From contig RFOM01000017.1 of NCBI GenBank assembly GCA_009926615.1, forward strand, positions 1 through 59,129: 59,129 nt of DNA, read 5' to 3'. Every line of letters starts with the position of its first letter. The stretch's first letter is position 1. This stretch comes from Pseudomonadota bacterium (lineage in GTDB: Bacteria; Bdellovibrionota_B; Oligoflexia; Silvanigrellales; Silvanigrellaceae). Made by a program: the position numbers and the translations under genes. This document shows, in pieces, positions 25,651 through 33,252 of the stretch. Under the pieces are notes generated by a model. The model made no database searches and was not told the origin of the DNA. It was given only the letters and a program-made list of their open reading frames with translations.

Positions 25651-26757
25651 TCAGACTTCAGCCGGCCGAAAAACCGATTCGATCAAATCCCTGTAGGGAT
25701 CGAGAATGACAAACGCCAGCGAGGTTAAAAGTAAACCCTTTTGCGCCTTGGCAACGGAAGTCCATTGAAAGACACCCAGCTCCACTCCCGTGTTAATCAA
25801 TGAATCCAAAACCGTTTCAAGAATTGAATTGTCTGAATTGCAGCCGAGAAGATGAGCCACCATTTGAGACTGTTCGCAGGTTCGCGCCAAATAACGGTCA
25901 AGTGATTTGCTCAGCTGGGAAAAGGTGACCGGTGTATCTGCAATCACCGGACCGTAGTCTTTGCACTCAAATCCGGCCATCAGAACAACCAGCGCAATCA
26001 CCTTCAGCGAACGCATTTCGACCTGCTCATCGCTCAGATGTCGAACCGCGAGACTTGAGTCGTTTAAAATTTGCTTTTCAGTCGTAAAAGCTTCGAGTCT
26101 CCACGCCAGCAGCGTCAGCGGATCACGCTCAACCCGTGTCAGAACTTCGTCAATCGCCCTGCCCCACAAGTCCGTGACGTGTCCAAAGTCTTCCTTAATA
26201 TGCAGTTGATTATCAACCGCCCGTTCCAGAACCTCAGTTCCGCTGGCAATCGGCAGCCCCTGTCTCATTCCCAGCATCTGCAGGTCCACAACCCGCATCA
26301 GCAGTTCCAGAAATTCTCTTGGAAAGTGCTCAAACCCCACAGATGACCATTCCTGCGGGCGGCAAACAACAATTCTTCGAACGACTGCATGGCAGAACGA
26401 CTGGCTGAGATTCAGCCAGTCCGGCTCAGAATCGAGATACCTGAGCACATGAAAATCAGCCAGCTGCTGATACGCTGCATTATCGAGCCATTCAAGAACA
26501 CGTCTGCTCTGAATCCTCGTCTGTCTCGATTGCGAAATTGAGAGCAATCGTCGGGCTTCCGGAGAAAACACGATAAATCCGAATTGCTGATAGACAGCGG
26601 CAACGGAGGCTTCAAGAAACGCCAACGACAACGGTGTTGCATCCGTTGCCAAGACATCCTGAGCGGTCTCGTGAAGGACACGCAGAAGCGCCTTGTTTTT
26701 TGAGGCACTCTGCTGCCAGTAGGCCAATTGTGTAAAATCAATTGCTTGGTTCATCAT
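25651..26757 (-). CDS. Hypothetical cytoplasmic helical protein
   Basis: A 368-residue protein, unrecognised. I set the start at the first of two consecutive ATGs (26757, 26754), giving MMNQAIDFTQLAYWQQSASK. The open frame reaches 26922, but the extra 55 residues are low-quality and would run into the sigma-54 promoter region of the divergent gene. The protein is helical throughout (SLAFLEASVAAVYQQFGFIV; LKVIALVVLMAGFECKD), without a signal peptide or a nameable motif. It is convergent with the OmpA-type pair and divergent from the 107-residue gene. Confidence 0.55.
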   Translation of the reverse strand: MMNQAIDFTQLAYWQQSASKNKALLRVLHETAQDVLATDATPLSLAFLEASVAAVYQQFGFIVFSPEARRLLSISQSRQTRIQSRRVLEWLDNAAYQQLADFHVLRYLDSEPDWLNLSQSFCHAVVRRIVVCRPQEWSSVGFEHFPREFLELLMRVVDLQMLGMRQGLPIASGTEVLERAVDNQLHIKEDFGHVTDLWGRAIDEVLTRVERDPLTLLAWRLEAFTTEKQILNDSSLAVRHLSDEQVEMRSLKVIALVVLMAGFECKDYGPVIADTPVTFSQLSKSLDRYLARTCEQSQMVAHLLGCNSDNSILETVLDSLINTGVELGVFQWTSVAKAQKGLLLTSLAFVILDPYRDLIESVFRPAEV

Positions 26758-26823
26758 GGTGCAAGTCTCGCAGATCCGTAAATGGTCCGCACGGCCGGCT
26801 CTTGCCGAATGACAAATTGACGG

Positions 26824-26840
26824 TTGGCACGTGTTTTGCA
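26824..26840 (+). promoter_or_regulatory. Sigma-54 (-24/-12) promoter
   Basis: TTGGCACGTGTTTTGCA matches the sigma-54 consensus YTGGCACG-N4-TTGCW at all the key positions. GG (26826-26827) and GC (26838-26839) are separated by exactly ten bases. Transcription would begin near 26851, 20 bases before the ATG at 26871 and just ahead of a GAGGG ribosome site. Sigma-54 promoters need an AAA+ activator; no activator gene and no clear enhancer site were found here. Confidence 0.75.
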
Positions 26841-26870
26841 GTGCGCAGTGGACTGAATGAGGGTCCCCGC

Positions 26871-27194
26871 ATGCATTCGCATCCACAGTCTTCTTTTCAC
26901 GACAGTCAAAATTCGTTTTCAAGAACTCCCAAAAAAGTTATTGAAGTTATCAAATGCCTGCAAAATTTTCCGACCGGACTGGCATCGAGCGAAATTTCCA
27001 AAAAATTGCGCGGTGAGGTGCGAAATTCATCGCTGTCGGCCATTTTGGCTCATGCCAGAATTGAAGCGACCAGAAAGCAAATTCAAAGAACCAAACGCTT
27101 TCTGATTGAAACAAACGCTGATGTGCGTCTCACGTACTGTTCCAAATTACGCGTTTGGAGAGCAGTCCGAATTGTTGTCCAAGCGAGCGCATAG
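26871..27194 (+). CDS. Small basic protein, possibly helix-turn-helix, behind a sigma-54 promoter
   Basis: A 107-residue, unrecognised protein. The ATG at 26871 is preceded by GAGGGT and by the -24/-12 promoter. A polar N-terminus (MHSHPQSSFHDSQNSF) leads to a helical region, TPKKVIEVIKCLQNFPTGLA, then SSEISKKLRGEVRNSSLSAI. This could form a winged-helix or helix-turn-helix DNA-binding fold, as in domains beginning 'vieyLka.p.GltsseIa'. The rest is very basic (RIEATRKQIQRTKRFLIETN). A DNA- or RNA-binding regulator is inference. The exported-protein gene follows 74 bases later. Confidence 0.6.
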   Translation: MHSHPQSSFHDSQNSFSRTPKKVIEVIKCLQNFPTGLASSEISKKLRGEVRNSSLSAILAHARIEATRKQIQRTKRFLIETNADVRLTYCSKLRVWRAVRIVVQASA

Positions 27195-27206
27195 GAGAAA
27201 GTGAAC

Positions 27207-27223
27207 TGGGCAAAAATGCTGCT
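27207..27223 (+). promoter_or_regulatory. Second, weaker sigma-54-like site
   Basis: TGGGCAAAAATGCTGCT has GG (27209-27210) and GC (27221-27222) with the required ten-base spacing and TGCT at -12. The -24 box departs from GGCAC (GGCAA). It lies 46 bases ahead of the gene at 27269. Because a perfect site lies 370 bases upstream on the same strand, I list it as plausible. Confidence 0.35.
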
Positions 27224-27268
27224 CCTCCGGCTGTTGGGAATCATTTACGATCGGCAGGGAGGTAGGGT

Positions 27269-28297
27269 ATGGGCCGGTTAAGTCGAATCTTGGTTCTGAC
27301 AGCAATTGTCTGCTCGGCGGCAGGCGTTGCTGTTGCCGTGAAACTCCATCATCTTCAATCAGGAGTTGTATCTTCGGGTAAAACCGAGGTTCAGCTCAGC
27401 CTGACTGTCAGAGGTACCGGCGGACGGCCCGTAAAAAACGCAAAGGTTTCGGTGTTTGATCCCGACCAGATAACCCTCGGGCGCACCAATGACACAGGCC
27501 AATTGTCGGTGAAAGAGTTTTTGACGAGCGGACGCTCACTTGTCATTCAGGTCGACGGCATTGCTTTTCAGATGCAGAGAACGATTCTGATTCCGCGTTC
27601 ATTGACCTACAAGTCATCGGTGTTTTTTGACCTCGCCGAAGTTCATGAAGGCAACGCCACGCTACTGTCAACGGCTGACACCGAAACAGCCTCACTGATG
27701 CCCGTCCCGCAACCGACTCCGGAAATCCCGCCTGCCGCACTTGTTCTCGACACCCAAAAAATGATTTCTGCGCAGGAACAAAAAACAAAGTTTGCCGAAC
27801 TTGCAAATCTGGCGGCCCTGAAGGAGCCGAGAGCTGCGCAATCGACGGCAAGCTGCCAAAGCCTCAATTTGCCGAATCCTGTTTTTGAATGCGAACTGTC
27901 GACCTCAGCCGGATACACCGCATCCAGACTTTTTGCCGCCATTCCTGCAAATGAAGCAGATGCAAAACTTTGGCTGGAAAGCTTTTTCGAAAAAACTCCC
28001 GAAAAATTTTCGAAGTCTTTGATGAAAAATGAGCTGGTCTTTAACGTCAGGCATTATAATCAGAAGTACAAAGCCTATTTCGGAACAAAGCCTGCTTCCG
28101 TCTGGAAAACAAAGAGAGACAGTCACCTTCTCAGAGTTCAGCTTGCTGAAAAAGCGAAAGATGCGGGTCAGAATGAACTCACCCTGATTCTCGAAGACGG
28201 TAGGATCCTTCAGCGAAAAATAAGGCAACCGCTGAATAAAAAGTTCTTCACGGTCCGAATTCCGGCTTCCGGACGGCTCGACCTTTCAAAAAGGTAA
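27269..28297 (+). CDS. Exported protein with Ig-like (carboxypeptidase-regulatory-like) domain
   Basis: A 342-residue exported protein. It starts with ATG after GGGAGGTAGGGT. A signal or anchor helix (RILVLTAIVCSAAGVAVAVK, residues 6-25) is followed by a beta-sandwich typical of CNA-B/carboxypeptidase-regulatory folds. Its text is LSLTVRGTGGRPVKNAKVSV, FDPDQITLGRTNDTGQLSV. A Pro/Ala/Gln-rich linker (about 145-205) precedes a C-terminal domain of unknown fold (KAYFGTKPASVWKTKRDSHL). Function is unknown. A sigma-54-like site directly upstream suggests regulated expression. Confidence 0.6.
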   Translation: MGRLSRILVLTAIVCSAAGVAVAVKLHHLQSGVVSSGKTEVQLSLTVRGTGGRPVKNAKVSVFDPDQITLGRTNDTGQLSVKEFLTSGRSLVIQVDGIAFQMQRTILIPRSLTYKSSVFFDLAEVHEGNATLLSTADTETASLMPVPQPTPEIPPAALVLDTQKMISAQEQKTKFAELANLAALKEPRAAQSTASCQSLNLPNPVFECELSTSAGYTASRLFAAIPANEADAKLWLESFFEKTPEKFSKSLMKNELVFNVRHYNQKYKAYFGTKPASVWKTKRDSHLLRVQLAEKAKDAGQNELTLILEDGRILQRKIRQPLNKKFFTVRIPASGRLDLSKR

Positions 28298-28305
28298 TTT
28301 CGGAA

Positions 28306-29511
28306 TCAATCAGACGGCAAAGTTATTTTTACTTTGACCCGTTGCGGTGAGCGTGCTGCCGGCGATGCTGTTACCGGAGGAGCGGCCTCCCTCACAGACT
28401 GCTGTGTTCTGTCGATGGCATTCATGACTTTCGAACTGACTTTATCAATATCAACAGACATAACTGCTGGGTTTTGAACTTGGTTCTGTGGCAAACCGGA
28501 GGCCGGCACAGGCTTTGAACCGGACTTGTTTTCATCGGCTTTGCCGCCGGATGTCTGGCCCGCGGATGATAATTTTGATGCGGAATCGGCAGGTCCCTGA
28601 CTGTTTTTGTTGGTGACTTCTCCCCCCGGTGCAAAAACCGGTTTAGACGGGCGCCGGCTCTTGCCGTTGTCTTTGTCGGATGATTTTTTCTCCTGCCCCG
28701 AAGGCTCCTCGCCCTCTTTGGCAGAGCCCTTCTCCTGCTCCTTCGGCTTGTCTTTGTTTTCGGACGACTGTTCCTCTCCTTTGGAAGGAGCCTTTTCGTT
28801 TTGCCTTTCAGGAGCACCCTGATCGATACCGTCTTCTGTGAAACCGGACTCACCGGATACAGCCGGCAGCAACTTTTTAAGTGCATCTGCACTGACCGGT
28901 CTGGGAGACTGCGGGGCAGATCCGAGTCCGATTTTTGTCTGAAAATTGGGAGATACTGCTATCTTTACGTCCGGAAATTTTGGATTTCTGACTTCGACCA
29001 GTCCTGTGAAAACAACCAACTCAGTTTCACCCGAGGGGTTGACTCCGATAAGCCCGCTCGTCCCCCGAATGCCCATGACTGCAGATTTGCTCCTGAACTG
29101 GGTTTCGTTTTTTTTCTCTTTCGTGGGCTTAACAAAAAACCGGAGCTTGCCCTGAAGAACTTCGAATGCAGATTCCGTCATACCGGCAGCAGCTTTGCCC
29201 GCACTCCGGTATTTATCGATCCGGATGGATGAATTCTCGTACAGAGTGAAAGAGGTTCCGTCGTTGAATTTGACCTGAACGACACCCGCAGCACCTGTGG
29301 TTAACTGGTCGGCAAGCGTCAGAGGAAGATCCTTTTCTGCGGCAACCTGTCCAGCGGTGTTCCGGACGAAGACCGGACCTGAGATGGCTGCGATGCGCGC
29401 AACCGCGTCCTGATCTCCGGCCGCCTCGAAATGAACCGCAAATAAAGACATCACGGTGAGCAACAGGATGGCACCGTTTACAGCTGAGGGATTGACAGAC
29501 TCTCGTTTCAT
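28306..29511 (-). CDS. Exported FecR-domain protein with long charged tail
   Basis: A 401-residue protein. An N-terminal signal (AILLLTVMSLFAVHFEAAGD) is followed by a FecR-type beta domain (about 35-200), with ISGPVFVRNTAGQVAAEKDL, TLADQLTTGAAGVVQVKFND, GTSFTLYENSSIRIDKYR, AVMGIRGTSGLIGVNPSGET and VVFTGLVEVRNP. Periplasmic FecR domains of this kind often carry no anti-sigma region, and none is seen here. Residues 215-400 are low-complexity, rich in Lys, Glu, Ser, Gly and Pro (EEQSSENKDKPKEQEKGSAK), so probably disordered. No ECF sigma gene or TonB receptor adjoins it, so an iron-signalling role is not supported. Confidence 0.75.
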   Translation of the reverse strand: MKRESVNPSAVNGAILLLTVMSLFAVHFEAAGDQDAVARIAAISGPVFVRNTAGQVAAEKDLPLTLADQLTTGAAGVVQVKFNDGTSFTLYENSSIRIDKYRSAGKAAAGMTESAFEVLQGKLRFFVKPTKEKKNETQFRSKSAVMGIRGTSGLIGVNPSGETELVVFTGLVEVRNPKFPDVKIAVSPNFQTKIGLGSAPQSPRPVSADALKKLLPAVSGESGFTEDGIDQGAPERQNEKAPSKGEEQSSENKDKPKEQEKGSAKEGEEPSGQEKKSSDKDNGKSRRPSKPVFAPGGEVTNKNSQGPADSASKLSSAGQTSGGKADENKSGSKPVPASGLPQNQVQNPAVMSVDIDKVSSKVMNAIDRTQQSVREAAPPVTASPAARSPQRVKVKITLPSD

Positions 29512-29637
29512 CGTGATACCCCGAACTTCTGTTTCGTTTTCGGCAATTTAAGAAAGTCTTTTGAGCGGGCGTCAATGAACATACCTTGGATGACTCTGCG
29601 TCCGTTCCAAAAAGACAATGAATTAGGCTAAATACCC

Positions 29638-30054
29638 GTGACTCTGAGAATAAGTATTCAAGGCTTGGACAAAAGCGGCACAAGAAAGCAACGGGTTGAC
29701 GCCATCGCACGCGCACGGGCCGGACATATTTTGGCACTTTGTCTTAAAGCAGAGCGGTTGGACGTTTCGGCCGCGCACTTGGTTCTGCAGGTCGGCATTG
29801 TCGCATCAAAAAAGCAGATCTCTAAAAGAGCCGTTGACCGGAATACAGTCAAACGGCGTGTCAGGGCAGCTCTCAGAAACTTGGACCAAGAGCGGCTTGC
29901 GGCTCTTGCCGAATCGAAGCGCCTCGGACAACTTCGGATTTTACTTGTCTGCAGCCGAGAGTCTCTGACTGAAGGATTCGATAAAATTAAGGAAAATGTT
30001 AATTCATCGCTTCTCAGGCTCTTGACGGCGCTCAAACCGGCGGAGGAGGAATAG
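29638..30054 (+). CDS. rnpA: Ribonuclease P protein component
   Basis: A 138-residue RnpA. The RNA-binding signature [20 protein letters not shown] is clear, preceded by [11 protein letters not shown]. It assists RNase P RNA in 5' maturation of tRNA precursors. The start is GTG at 29638. The N-terminal region up to residue 25 departs from the usual R+...+F family opening, so an alternative start cannot be excluded. The gene opens the rnpA-yidD-yidC-jag-mnmE cluster. rpmH, normally just upstream, is absent from the 126 bases before it. Confidence 0.92.
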   Translation: MTLRISIQGLDKSGTRKQRVDAIARARAGHILALCLKAERLDVSAAHLVLQVGIVASKKQISKRAVDRNTVKRRVRAALRNLDQERLAALAESKRLGQLRILLVCSRESLTEGFDKIKENVNSSLLRLLTALKPAEEE

Positions 30055-30055
30055 A

Positions 30056-30304
30056 TTGTTTTTCCAATTAAATTCTGTGCACCGGTTCCTCTGTGCGGCG
30101 GCCATCTCCTTGATCAGGATTTACCAACGGTGTATCTCTCCAGCGCTTGGACCGCGATGCAGGTTTTTTCCGACATGTTCCCAATATGCTTCGGATTGTA
30201 TCGCGATTCATGGAATTCTGCGGGGAACTCTGCTTGCCGGTAAAAGGCTGTGCAAGTGCCACCCGTGGCACCGTGGAGGGGTTGATCTTCCTCCTGCGGA
30301 ATGA
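30056..30304 (+). CDS. yidD: Membrane protein insertion efficiency factor YidD
   Basis: An 82-residue protein with the conserved core [20 protein letters not shown], then [14 protein letters not shown] and [18 protein letters not shown], including the usual cysteines. It has an N-terminal amphipathic/hydrophobic segment and sits at the inner membrane next to YidC. The start is TTG at 30056, directly behind GGAGGAGG, which overlaps the end of rnpA. The family assists membrane protein insertion. Confidence 0.95.
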   Translation: MFFQLNSVHRFLCAAAISLIRIYQRCISPALGPRCRFFPTCSQYASDCIAIHGILRGTLLAGKRLCKCHPWHRGGVDLPPAE

Positions 30305-30346
30305 ATTCCCTTTGTTGAACCATCCCTCACACTAGGTATCCCCAGC

Positions 30347-31903
30347 GTGTTTAATACATTCAAATGCAAGCTTCTGCTGACCCGACTTGAGACAACGCTG
30401 ATTTCTTTGCTTGTTTCAGCGGCATCTGCGCATTCAGCCTCAGCTCAGCCGGCCATCGAACCTGCCAAAGCGGCTGTGCTGGAACGCGACGACCTGTTGA
30501 TTCGACTTTCCAAGGACGGAGGCTGCATTGAAGACCTCCAGCTCAAGAGCTTCAAGGAAAAGTTAAACGGAACGGAGAACGCAAGGGTCACGGCGGGTCA
30601 TTTTCCATGTCGTGGCCTTGGTTTGAAAATTTCTGATCAGGACCTCAGATCTCAACCCGCCGAGACAACTGTAAACGGCGCGGGCAGTGTGACTGTTATC
30701 CAGAAGACTCAAAATTTGGAAATCAGCAAGTCTCTGCAACTTCGCGAGCCTTTTACGGGTGAATTGTCTGTCGTTTTGAAAAACACCGGAACCTCGCCTT
30801 TCAGCGGATCGCTCGCGGTTGACTTGGGTGCAGTCTCCGAACTGCGGGATGCAGGAAGTTTATTCGGTCATCAGACTCTCGAGTACCGCGAAGCTGTATA
30901 CCTGATCGGCGAAAAACTAACCCGCGTGAAGTTGCCTTTTGAAAACGAACCGAAACGTGAAGTTTTAAGCGAAAGCCTTGCCGTCAAGCCTGAATGGGTC
31001 GCTGCGAATTCTTTGTATTTCGTTCTCGCGCTTTTGCCCAAAAGTCAGGAAGTGTTTGACATCAAAGTGCTGAGAACGGGTTACAATTCTGCCGTAAACA
31101 GAACTTCCGTGCCTGATCTGACCCTGTATGAGTTTTGGTTGTCCACAACTGTGAATGATTTGGCTCCCGCAGCCTCAAAAACAATAACGTTCGACTTATT
31201 TGCGGGTCCCAAATCAAAATCCGCGCTGAACTCTGCATTCAGCAGCAAGAACTTATCAAAAAATATTGATTTCGGATTTTTCAGTGTCGTCGCTTGGCCG
31301 CTGTTTTATGTTTTGAAATGGTTCGAAATGTTAACCCGCAATTGGGGCGTGGCGATTATTCTCCTGACTTTGGTCCTGAAAATAGTCCTGTATCCGCTGA
31401 CGGAAAAAGCATTCGTTGCCGGCAAAAAAATGCAGGCACTTCAGCCTGAACTGAACGCACTCAAAGAAAAATTCAAAGACGACAAACAGGCGCAGCAAAA
31501 AGAAATGATGTCCATGATGGCTCAACGGGGAGTCAACCCGATGAGCGGATGTCTTCCGATTCTTCCGCAGCTCCCCATATTTTTTGGATTGAATGCCGTA
31601 TTGATGCATACCTTTGAGTTGAGGCATGCTCCGTTTGCATTCTGGCTCAAAGACCTGACTGCCCGAGACCCGCTCTACATTACTCCGGTCATCATGGCCG
31701 TCCTCATGTACGTCCAGCAGAAACTGACCCCTGCACCTGCTTCCATGGACCCTGCTCAACAAAAAATGATGCAATTCTTACCACTTATATTTGCTGTCTT
31801 TATGTTGACCTATCCATCGGGCCTTGTTGTCTATATTATTACGAACACCGTACTTTCGCTCATTCAGCAGAAGTATATGATGCGAAAATACGCAGATCTT
31901 TAA
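30347..31903 (+). CDS. yidC: Membrane protein insertase YidC
   Basis: A 518-residue insertase of the long Gram-negative type. A periplasmic beta domain spans about residues 35-310. The conserved 60-kDa domain of five membrane helices follows (about 315-515): NWGVAIILLTLVLKIVLYPL, KMQALQPELNALKEKFKDDK, NPMSGCLPILPQLPIFFGLN and YPSGLVVYIITNTVLSLIQQ. The N-terminal stretch TTLISLLVSAASAHSASAQP looks more like a cleavable signal than the retained first helix usual in this type. The start is GTG at 30347, with only a weak AGG upstream. Confidence 0.95.
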   Translation: MFNTFKCKLLLTRLETTLISLLVSAASAHSASAQPAIEPAKAAVLERDDLLIRLSKDGGCIEDLQLKSFKEKLNGTENARVTAGHFPCRGLGLKISDQDLRSQPAETTVNGAGSVTVIQKTQNLEISKSLQLREPFTGELSVVLKNTGTSPFSGSLAVDLGAVSELRDAGSLFGHQTLEYREAVYLIGEKLTRVKLPFENEPKREVLSESLAVKPEWVAANSLYFVLALLPKSQEVFDIKVLRTGYNSAVNRTSVPDLTLYEFWLSTTVNDLAPAASKTITFDLFAGPKSKSALNSAFSSKNLSKNIDFGFFSVVAWPLFYVLKWFEMLTRNWGVAIILLTLVLKIVLYPLTEKAFVAGKKMQALQPELNALKEKFKDDKQAQQKEMMSMMAQRGVNPMSGCLPILPQLPIFFGLNAVLMHTFELRHAPFAFWLKDLTARDPLYITPVIMAVLMYVQQKLTPAPASMDPAQQKMMQFLPLIFAVFMLTYPSGLVVYIITNTVLSLIQQKYMMRKYADL

Positions 31904-31916
31904 AGGGACCGGTGAA

Positions 31917-31940
31917 GCGGCCACATTGACGAACGGCCGC
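31917..31940 (+). repeat. Inverted repeat in the yidC-jag gap
   Basis: GCGGCC (31917-31922) and GGCCGC (31935-31940) form a six-base GC stem with a 12-base loop between the yidC stop and the jag start. No T-run follows, so it is not a terminator. It could be an mRNA structure affecting jag translation. Confidence 0.35.
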
Positions 31941-31977
31941 GTGAGTTGTCCCGACGAAAAAATGGAGCCAATGTCTC

Positions 31978-33240
31978 ATGGTAAAACAAGAATTCAACGG
32001 AAAAACACTGGACGAAGCACTGTCTGCGGCAGCCCGTGCATTTGGTACAGATGTTAATTTGCTTTCCTACAATATTCTTCCTCAAAGTTCAGGCGGCCTT
32101 TTTTCAAAGCTCTTTCAGCGAGGCGTGCGGCTCGAGGCTTGGATCGACAGCAGCAACGATGTTCAGGCTGCAGCCCGTGAGGCAGTCCGTCAGGCGATTG
32201 CAGGAACGCAGAGTGAGCAGCCATCCAAGGGCCCCAGACCTCAGCAAGGACCGCGAAACGCCAAAGATGAAGATCAGAGAAACAAGAACCCTAATCGCAA
32301 AACTCCTCAATCACACCGCTCAAAGAACAGCGACGAACGGTCTGCGGGAAACAACCGGCCGCAACATTCCGGCGCGCGCGCAAAGGGCGCTCCTCAGGAC
32401 GGGCCCGTCAGACGTGTGAGTGAGAATCCGGAAGCAGAACGTATTCAGCGCAACAGAATCAATCTTGATTCCGAACAGAGCAAGCAATTACTGAACGAAC
32501 TGGCGCTAAAATTCGTCGGCGGGTTTGATCCCGATCTTGAACAAGGCTCGGTGCAGATTGAATTTGGAAGCAACGAGGACGTTACCGTTACGGTGAATTC
32601 TCCGACGCTCGAGGGATTCCTCATGCGGACAGACAAATTATCGTGCGCGTTCGAGCATCTTTTTAAACGCATTGCTCAAAAGCGCTTCGGCGATGTCTCC
32701 GGAAGAGTCACTCTGAACGCGGGCAGTGCGAACCGTCACAGAGAAGACAAGCTCAGACAGCTTGCGCTTGATGTTGCTTCCAAAGTCAAAGAGAACGGCA
32801 AAACAATTACTCTCAGCTCAAAAAGCAGTCAGGAAAGACGAGTCATTCATCTCGAGCTTGAAAATATGGAAGGAATTGCGACCAAAAGCATTGGCGTGGG
32901 AGAAAACCGCAAGCTCGTCATCTATTCAACAACCCGTCCGCCGCGGGATAAAAGCAACCGAAGACCGGACTCTCAGGGCCAGCGTCCACAGAGCGGTCGA
33001 CCGCGCCGTCCCAATTTCGAGAATCAACCGGCACAGGGACTCACGGGTATTGACGCGGAATCCAACCCTAATGCAGCCGATGATTCGGGGACACGGCAAC
33101 AACCCCGCCGAAACCGACGCCGCGGCCGCCGCGGGGGCTCGAAACCTCAATTTCGAAATGAAGTCGGGCAATCCGCACAAGGCCCGCAGGCAACCGTCAA
33201 TGACACGCCTCACCGGACCAATCACGAAAACGAAGTTTGA
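31978..33240 (+). CDS. jag: RNA-binding protein Jag/KhpB (Jag_N-KH-R3H)
   Basis: A 420-residue protein. The Jag_N domain covers residues 1-60 (EFNGKTLDEALSAAARAFGT). A long Gln/Lys/Asn-rich disordered linker lies at about 75-160. The KH-like domain follows (LNELALKFVGGFDP...TLEGFLMRTDKLSCAFEHLF), then the R3H domain (LRQLALDVASKVKENGKTIT, SSQERRVIHLELENMEGI). A basic RG-rich tail ends the protein (RRNRRRGRRGGSKPQFRN). The family binds RNA and affects cell-wall growth or translation. Linker and tail are longer than in Gram-positive KhpB. Confidence 0.92.
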   Translation: MVKQEFNGKTLDEALSAAARAFGTDVNLLSYNILPQSSGGLFSKLFQRGVRLEAWIDSSNDVQAAAREAVRQAIAGTQSEQPSKGPRPQQGPRNAKDEDQRNKNPNRKTPQSHRSKNSDERSAGNNRPQHSGARAKGAPQDGPVRRVSENPEAERIQRNRINLDSEQSKQLLNELALKFVGGFDPDLEQGSVQIEFGSNEDVTVTVNSPTLEGFLMRTDKLSCAFEHLFKRIAQKRFGDVSGRVTLNAGSANRHREDKLRQLALDVASKVKENGKTITLSSKSSQERRVIHLELENMEGIATKSIGVGENRKLVIYSTTRPPRDKSNRRPDSQGQRPQSGRPRRPNFENQPAQGLTGIDAESNPNAADDSGTRQQPRRNRRRGRRGGSKPQFRNEVGQSAQGPQATVNDTPHRTNHENEV

Positions 33241-33252
33241 CCGAAAACCAGA

